A stretch of 5,810 nt of DNA, taken from NCBI GenBank assembly GCA_049294435.1, contig JBAQCU010000015.1, positions 1-5,810 of the forward strand, given 5' to 3'. This document shows positions 3,789-5,810 of this stretch, piece after piece; position 1 is the first letter of the stretch, and each line of letters begins with the position of its first letter. The notes beneath the pieces are model-generated. The model searched no databases. It worked only from the letters and a program-made list of their open reading frames with translations, and had not been told where the DNA came from. Origin of the DNA: UBA1550 sp049294435. GTDB taxonomy: Bacteria > Patescibacteriota > Minisyncoccia > Phycocordibacterales > UBA1550. The position numbers and the translations under genes were made by a program.

Positions 3789-5543
3789 ATGGTTCCAAAA
3801 GAGCTTTTCCCGATTATTATTATCCTCGTCACTCTGTATATTGCGGTGATCGTGTTTTCATATTGGGGTGTTTATCGCATCAAACTAGGAGTATACGCAA
3901 AAGATGCAGAGATAAAACGTCGTCTCTACGAACTTGCGATATTGAAAGAAATAGCAGATCGCACAGGGTACTCTCTCAATATTCAAAAGATTCTTGATGT
4001 TATTGTTGGATCGTTAAATCAATTTCTTGAATATAGCGCTGTGTCGTACATGTTACTTGAGCCGTCAAAAGTTGTGTTTAAGACAGACCTTGAAAAGTCG
4101 GTGTCAGCTCATTTTGTAAAAGAACTTCGCATACGCATGCTCGGCGCGCTCTCGGCGCTCCTTGGGCGCGACCTTTCCAACACTGTTGTAGAGGAGACAA
4201 TAACAGGCGCCATTATGATGGACAGTATAGAAGAGCCTGTGCGATCGTATTTTAACATTCCGCTTGTTATTGGCAATCAGCTTGTTGGCGTGCTCACTGT
4301 TTCTCACACAAAGGCGGGGCTTTATAAAGAATCAGAGATGGAGATTCTTTATAAAATAGTGAACCAAGCTTCGCAGGCTGTGTCAAAGCTTGAAGAAGTC
4401 GTTAAAACAGAGCAAGGTAAAATAGTCGCCATGCTCGAAAGCATGCTTGAGGGTGTTATTATGACAGATCGCGACTACCGCATCATTGCGGCAAACCCTG
4501 CGGCGAAAATTGTCATTGGATACGCGGGCGAAGCCGTTCCCACAATTTTTGATTTTATGGATGCGTTCAAAGAAACACTTGACATCAGGAGCAAACTTGA
4601 GGAGGCAATTAAACTGGACAAAATTCTAACTGTTAAAGAAATATTTTTTAACAACAAGTATTATCAGGTTGTTGTATCGCCTGTGAAATCAAACGTTGGC
4701 GTTACAAAAGGCGAGATTTTAGGAGGAGTAGTTATTTTCCATGATATTACACACGAAAAAGAGGCGGAAAAAATGCGAAGCGACTTTACATCTATGATGG
4801 TGCACGAGCTTCGTTCTCCTCTCGGAAATATTAAAAAAATCGGCGAGATGATGCGTTCGCCAAAAATTCTTGAAGACAAACAAGCATCAAGCGAGTATGT
4901 GTCAATGCTCTACGATAGCTCTTCATCAATGCTAGACCTTGTGAATGATTTACTTGATGTGGCAAAGCTGGAGTCAGGGAAGTTTTTAATTGAAAAAAAT
5001 CCAGTGAATATAAAAGAAATCCTTTCAGAGCGTGTGAAGTTTTTTGATACTTCTGCGCGTGACGCGGGCATAAACATGAGTTTGCTTGTGGCGAATGGTG
5101 TTCCAAACAGTGTTTCGGTTGACGCGAAAAGAATTACGCAGGTGCTCAACAATCTTTTTTCAAACGCGCTCATCTACACACCGAAAGGCGGAACAGTCAC
5201 TGCTGTTTGTTTTTTACACAAGAAAGGCCAAACAATCTCCAGTGAAGCGAAGTCGGCGTCGCTCCCATGGGTTTCTGACAGTATGTCTGGAGACACTACT
5301 GTTATCCCAGACAGTGTCGTTGTGGCGGTCACAGATACAGGAGAGGGTATTATATCCGAAAATATAGAGAAGCTTTTTAATAAATTCACGCAGTTTGCAT
5401 CAAGCGCGCGAGATTCTGAACACAAAGGAACAGGACTAGGACTTGTAATTGTAAAAGGTATTGTAGAAGCGCACGAAGGAGTCGTAGGTGTTGGATCAAA
5501 ACCAGCGACAGGAAGCACTTTCTATTTTACTATTCCTATATAA
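3789..5543 (+). CDS. Membrane-anchored GAF-PAS sensor histidine kinase
   Basis: This 584-residue sensor kinase of a two-component system would autophosphorylate a histidine and transfer the phosphate to a response regulator, which is not in the window. One membrane segment (about 7-28) anchors it, with almost no outer part, so sensing is probably cytoplasmic or through a membrane partner. A short charged helix (36-58) leads to a GAF-like domain (about 60-200), a linker helix, and a PAS-like domain (about 210-325, with VIMTDRDYRIIAANPAA). The HisKA H-box is SMMVHELRSPLG with phospho-acceptor H339. The ATPase domain has an N-box (QVLNNLFSNALIYTP, N459), G1 (DTGEGI, D516), F-box (LFNKFTQF, 529-536) and G2 (GTGLGL, 547-552), all intact. 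An unusually long loop (about 478-508) separates two strands before G1. The start lies six bases after the previous stop codon. Confidence 0.95.
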   Translation: MVPKELFPIIIILVTLYIAVIVFSYWGVYRIKLGVYAKDAEIKRRLYELAILKEIADRTGYSLNIQKILDVIVGSLNQFLEYSAVSYMLLEPSKVVFKTDLEKSVSAHFVKELRIRMLGALSALLGRDLSNTVVEETITGAIMMDSIEEPVRSYFNIPLVIGNQLVGVLTVSHTKAGLYKESEMEILYKIVNQASQAVSKLEEVVKTEQGKIVAMLESMLEGVIMTDRDYRIIAANPAAKIVIGYAGEAVPTIFDFMDAFKETLDIRSKLEEAIKLDKILTVKEIFFNNKYYQVVVSPVKSNVGVTKGEILGGVVIFHDITHEKEAEKMRSDFTSMMVHELRSPLGNIKKIGEMMRSPKILEDKQASSEYVSMLYDSSSSMLDLVNDLLDVAKLESGKFLIEKNPVNIKEILSERVKFFDTSARDAGINMSLLVANGVPNSVSVDAKRITQVLNNLFSNALIYTPKGGTVTAVCFLHKKGQTISSEAKSASLPWVSDSMSGDTTVIPDSVVVAVTDTGEGIISENIEKLFNKFTQFASSARDSEHKGTGLGLVIVKGIVEAHEGVVGVGSKPATGSTFYFTIPI

Positions 5544-5556
5544 CCCCATCTTGTAG

Positions 5557-5562
5557 TACAAT
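5557..5562 (+). promoter_or_regulatory. -10-like box immediately upstream of the peptidoglycan-binding gene
   Basis: TACAAT at 5557-5562 matches the -10 box proposed at 2975-2980. The ATG at 5572 is only ten bases from its end, so transcription would start near 5569 and leave a leader of about three bases. No good -35 is visible at 16-18 bp, which lowers confidence. Confidence 0.35.
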
Positions 5563-5571
5563 GAATTGAAC

Positions 5572-5810
5572 ATGAAAAAGACACTCGCCATCACACTCTT
5601 CTTCCTACTCACATCCACCACAGCATCCGCCTACACATTCACCACAAAGATGAAGGTTGGCTCAAGAGGGGAAGAAGTAAAGAACCTCCAAATCCTATTA
5701 AACCAAGACCCTGTTACTCAAGTATCAGAAACAGGCGCAGGCTCCCCAGGCAATGAAACAACCTACTTTGGCCCTGCTACACACAGAGCAGTCATCAATT
5801 TCCAGAACAA
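5572..5810 (+). CDS. Secreted peptidoglycan-binding-domain protein, 3' end outside the window
   Basis: The ORF opens at ATG 5572, 28 bases after the kinase gene, and runs off the end of the window with 79 complete codons. Residues 1-20 are a clear signal peptide: MKKTLA, a hydrophobic core (ITLFFLLTS), and an ASA cleavage site before Y21. From about residue 28 the sequence VGSRGEEVKNLQILLNQDP continues to ETTYFGPATHRAVINFQN. This matches the PG_binding_1 fold (three helices binding cell-wall peptides), in the variant with a GSPGNETTYFG loop that I associate with Parcubacteria. The missing C-terminal part may hold a hydrolase, repeats or other surface domains; the window cannot tell. Codons rich in C and A and poor in G differ from the kinase gene just upstream. 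No Shine-Dalgarno sequence is present. Confidence 0.88.
   Translation, partial: MKKTLAITLFFLLTSTTASAYTFTTKMKVGSRGEEVKNLQILLNQDPVTQVSETGAGSPGNETTYFGPATHRAVINFQN

Noticed and set aside
5174..5518. 114-codon minus-strand ORF opposite the kinase ATPase domain
   Set aside because: It is antisense to intact catalytic boxes and shows no domain or initiation signal.

Overview
The window looks like a piece of a Candidate Phyla Radiation genome, most likely Parcubacteria. The reasons are compact gene spacing, moderate GC, many starts without a Shine-Dalgarno sequence, a secreted protein with the peptidoglycan-binding domain variant common in that group, and intergenic inverted repeats of the CCCGTTAGAG / CTCTAACGGG type that I recall from such genomes. 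The taxonomic call is inference; there is no marker gene here.

Layout. Positions 1-60 hold nothing I can identify. A hairpin with T-runs on both sides (66-99) ends the leftmost minus-strand operon. That operon (1256 down to 98) encodes a membrane-anchored DsbA-type thiol oxidase and an overlapping VKOR-family membrane protein, together a disulfide-forming system for exported proteins. Positions 1257-1552 form a divergent control region dense in palindromes. It contains a hairpin over the dsbA ribosome-binding site, two short palindromes, a degenerate 7-bp tandem repeat, and a 123-nt element bounded by a perfect 14-bp inverted repeat whose right arm contains the pgi start codon. Glucose-6-phosphate isomerase follows (1553-2854), then a second 7-bp tandem repeat merging into nested inverted repeats (2864-2961).

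From 3011 to 5543 lies a plus-strand cluster: a small exported or membrane protein with three membrane segments, a possible 23-residue ORF, an 89-residue soluble protein of unknown family, and a membrane-anchored GAF-PAS histidine kinase. The spacing suggests co-expression and perhaps one sensory module; no response regulator is in the window. At the right edge (5572 onward) begins a secreted peptidoglycan-binding protein, cut off by the window end and preceded by a -10-like box so close that its mRNA may be nearly leaderless.

The main unexplained signals are the structured repeats on both sides of pgi, one of which has a likely related copy inside the VKOR coding region, and the uncharacterised small-protein/kinase cluster.
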